DNA of 7,309 nt from Actinomycetes bacterium (GTDB taxonomy: Bacteria > Actinomycetota > Actinomycetes > Actinomycetales > JAJYRW01), in assembly GCA_021793895.1 (NCBI GenBank), contig JAJYRW010000067.1:1-7309 (forward strand). Reading direction: 5' to 3'. Within the stretch, counting starts at the first letter, position 1, and each line of letters starts with the position of its first letter. The notes under the pieces were generated by a model. It searched no databases. It saw only the letters and a program-made list of their open reading frames with translations, and was not told the origin of the DNA. Below, piece after piece: positions 5,743-7,309 of the stretch. The translations under genes and the position numbers were made by a program.

Positions 5743-5760
5743 TGCTCGAGAAGACGAGCA
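5743..5760 (+). promoter_or_regulatory. Stem-loop in the mftF leader
   Basis: TGCTCG (5743-5748) pairs with CGAGCA (5755-5760) around AGAAGA. A short ATTTT follows four bases later, so weak attenuation is conceivable, although the T-run is too short for a confident terminator. A smaller GGAGT-AAAAA-ACTCC hairpin lies just upstream (5701-5715). Confidence 0.3.
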
Positions 5761-5769
5761 CGTGATTTT

Positions 5770-5794
5770 CAGGAAAATTGAGGCTCGTTTCCTG
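5770..5794 (+). promoter_or_regulatory. Stem-loop immediately before the mftF ribosome binding site
   Basis: CAGGAAA (5770-5776) and TTTCCTG (5788-5794) are perfect inverted 7-mers around an 11-base loop, ending five bases before the AAGGAGG at 5799. In mRNA it would leave the binding site exposed but close, so it could influence translation. It may instead be an operator. Confidence 0.35.
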
Positions 5795-5798
5795 TCCC

Positions 5799-5805
5799 AA
5801 GGAGG
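5799..5805 (+). promoter_or_regulatory. Ribosome binding site that fixes the mftF start at 5814
   Basis: AAGGAGG lies 8 bases before the ATG at 5814. An earlier in-frame TTG at 5778 would place this strong site inside the coding sequence and falls within the 5770-5794 stem-loop, so it is rejected as the start. Confidence 0.88.
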
Positions 5806-5813
5806 GGAAATTC

Positions 5814-7298
5814 ATGACTGCCAGCCGCAGCGGCGCAAAAATTCCGGAGCAATTGCCGATTCCCAAACCACCCGAACCTGATAAGTCTTATCCCTCCAGT
5901 AGCCACGCAATTGCATGGACTCCTGGTGTGGCGTTACGGGCGGGCAAGGTGGCAATTGGAGGATCACCATCGAAGTTGAGGCTTCTTCCCGCAAATGTGC
6001 GTGGTTTTGCACGTCGAATGCACGAGGCGGACAAAAATGGCGTGGTAGCCAAGACAAAAAATGAGCAAGAAGCTGCTCGTTACCTATTAGATCGCGGGCT
6101 GGCGCATCCGGTGCCGCAAGATAGGGGGGCGGTAGACGACGTTGAAGTTGTGATCCCGGTCTACGGCGATCCGACGCTTTTGGCGCATGGCCTGACCGCC
6201 CTTAAAACTGAGGGCTTAAATGTGACGGTTGTGGATGATGCCAGTCCTGAGCCGTATGCAGAACAGATCGCCAAGGTAGTCGCAAAACACGGGTTCAATT
6301 TAATTCGTCAAGAAACCAATACGGGTCCGGGCGGCGCAAGAAATACCGGATTGGAGGCCACTAGCGCGCCGTTTATAGCGTTCATCGATGCTGATGCGGT
6401 AGCCAGCGCCGATTGGGTAGCAAAGTTGCGGCCGCTATTCGATGATGAGCGGGTTGCTGCAGTCGGACCCCGAGTTCGGCCCCTTTCAACGGAGAAAACG
6501 GCTATTGAACGCTACGAGGACACGCGCTCCGAATTAGACATGGGAGCAATTCCCAGCCACGTTGTTCACGGTGTTGCCGTTGGGTGGCTGCCCAGTGCAG
6601 CAGTTCTCGTTCGCCGTAGCGCTACCAGCACGCCCGCATTTGACCCGGCGCTTCGCGTGGGCGAAGACGTTGATCTGTTTTGGCGGCTGGATGAGGCAGG
6701 TTGGACGATTCTCTATGCGCCCGATGTCATTGTGCACCATCACGTGCGGCCCTCGTGGCGAGATTTTATGGGCCGGCGCGCGCAGTATGGAACCTCAGCG
6801 GCACTATTGGAAATGCGGCATCCGCGCCGGCTCACGCCCGCTTCTCCGTCTTTTTCCGGCATCGCTGCTTTAGCAGCCACGTCGATGGGCCATCGAAAAA
6901 CCGCCGCGCTCATCGGGCTCTACGAATTTGCGCGGCAAAAGCGAATTCTGGGGCCGGAAGTTCCCTGGACTGTAGCGGCCGAGATGACGGGCAGATCGCT
7001 GTGGTCCGATGTGTTTTGGGTAGGACACCTCTTGCGCAGAGACTGGTGGCCGGTGGGGTGGACCACGCTTTTGCTGAGCCCGCGATCCAAACTGGCCCGA
7101 GGAGTAGCCGTAGCAATGATGGCCGAACCGGTAAACGACCACGTGCTACAACGCGCAAAACTCGATCCCATTCGGGGCTTGGGCCTGCGGTTAATCGATG
7201 ATGCTTCCTATGGAAGTGGCGTGATTTACGGTGCCATTAAAAACCGCGTCAAAAACGTAGTGACGCCGCGCCCGCAGTTACCCAAGTGGCCCAAGTAG
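5814..7298 (+). CDS. mftF: MftF, mycofactocin glycosyltransferase
   Basis: This 494-residue family 2 glycosyltransferase of the mycofactocin system builds the oligoglucose chain on the mycofactocin core. A Pro-rich, probably disordered stretch (about 11-28) is followed by a small domain (about 36-100: LRAGKVAIGGSP, then helices ending LLDRGLAHPVP) characteristic of MftF. The GT-A domain starts at EVVIPVYGDP (111-120), with VVDDASPEP (139-147), GGARNTGL (173-180) and the metal-binding DAD (192-194). The GEDVDLFWRL motif (283-292) and HHHVRPSW (308-315) form the acceptor/catalytic side. The C-terminal region (about 345-480) is partly hydrophobic and may sit at the membrane. The length is close to mycobacterial MftF (about 470), allowing for the N-terminal tail. 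The start is set by AAGGAGG 8 bases upstream. It is divergent from mftD across 260 bases and may share regulation with it. The gene is complete; what follows lies outside the window. Confidence 0.94.
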   Translation: MTASRSGAKIPEQLPIPKPPEPDKSYPSSSHAIAWTPGVALRAGKVAIGGSPSKLRLLPANVRGFARRMHEADKNGVVAKTKNEQEAARYLLDRGLAHPVPQDRGAVDDVEVVIPVYGDPTLLAHGLTALKTEGLNVTVVDDASPEPYAEQIAKVVAKHGFNLIRQETNTGPGGARNTGLEATSAPFIAFIDADAVASADWVAKLRPLFDDERVAAVGPRVRPLSTEKTAIERYEDTRSELDMGAIPSHVVHGVAVGWLPSAAVLVRRSATSTPAFDPALRVGEDVDLFWRLDEAGWTILYAPDVIVHHHVRPSWRDFMGRRAQYGTSAALLEMRHPRRLTPASPSFSGIAALAATSMGHRKTAALIGLYEFARQKRILGPEVPWTVAAEMTGRSLWSDVFWVGHLLRRDWWPVGWTTLLLSPRSKLARGVAVAMMAEPVNDHVLQRAKLDPIRGLGLRLIDDASYGSGVIYGAIKNRVKNVVTPRPQLPKWPK

Positions 7299-7309
7299 TT
7301 GCTCAGATC

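Noticed and set aside
6701..7201. A 166-codon plus-strand frame within mftF
   Set aside because: It lies wholly inside the well-supported mftF frame, starts without a ribosome binding site and its sequence has no family character.
1..7309. CRISPR arrays, insertion sequences or tandem repeats
   Set aside because: No regularly spaced direct repeats, transposase motifs or terminal inverted repeats were found. The GTCGTC-like stretch near 948-965 is too short and irregular to count.

Overview
The window reads as a piece of an actinomycete chromosome (Actinomycetota, probably Mycobacteriales-like). The reasons are recognisable mycofactocin genes (mftD and mftF), two short-chain dehydrogenases of the mycofactocin-coupled type, strong AGGAGG-type ribosome binding sites and a class II tRNA-Leu with no encoded CCA. 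Base composition is moderately GC-rich in the genes and visibly AT-richer in the long intergenic stretches. The species cannot be fixed from this sequence alone.

Layout. 1-290: a tRNA-Leu(CAG) with short flanks. 291-947 (+): an unrecognised small protein with two membrane helices. 948-1202: a gene-free leader. 1203-2036 (+): the first mycofactocin-type SDR dehydrogenase. 2092-3045 (-): a family 2 glycosyltransferase, convergent with it. 3046-3544: about 500 bases with no supportable gene but several inverted repeats. 3545-4354 (+): a second mycofactocin-type SDR. 4357-5553 (-): mftD, meeting that SDR tail to tail with only two bases between stop codons. 5554-5813: a divergent regulatory region with several dyads. 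5814-7298 (+): mftF, ending 11 bases before the window edge.

How the genes fit together. Mycofactocin is a redox cofactor made from the C-terminus of the small peptide MftA. MftB, MftC and MftE (not in this window) process the peptide. MftD oxidatively deaminates the released intermediate to give the redox-active premycofactocin core, and MftF adds the glucose chain. The two SDRs belong to the group believed to hold NAD tightly and use mycofactocin as external electron acceptor, so they are the likely consumers of the cofactor made by MftD and MftF. The second glycosyltransferase, lying between the SDRs, has no established place in the pathway. It could decorate the cofactor glycan or do something unrelated.

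The most notable points are: mftD and mftF split into divergent units instead of the usual co-directional run; an extra glycosyltransferase among mycofactocin SDRs; a histidine replacing the conserved asparagine of the NAG motif in one SDR; a possible peptide-recognition-like N-terminal domain in MftF; and dyads in both long intergenic regions, including one overlapping the -10 of a plausible mftD promoter. Regulatory calls were made by eye and are tentative.
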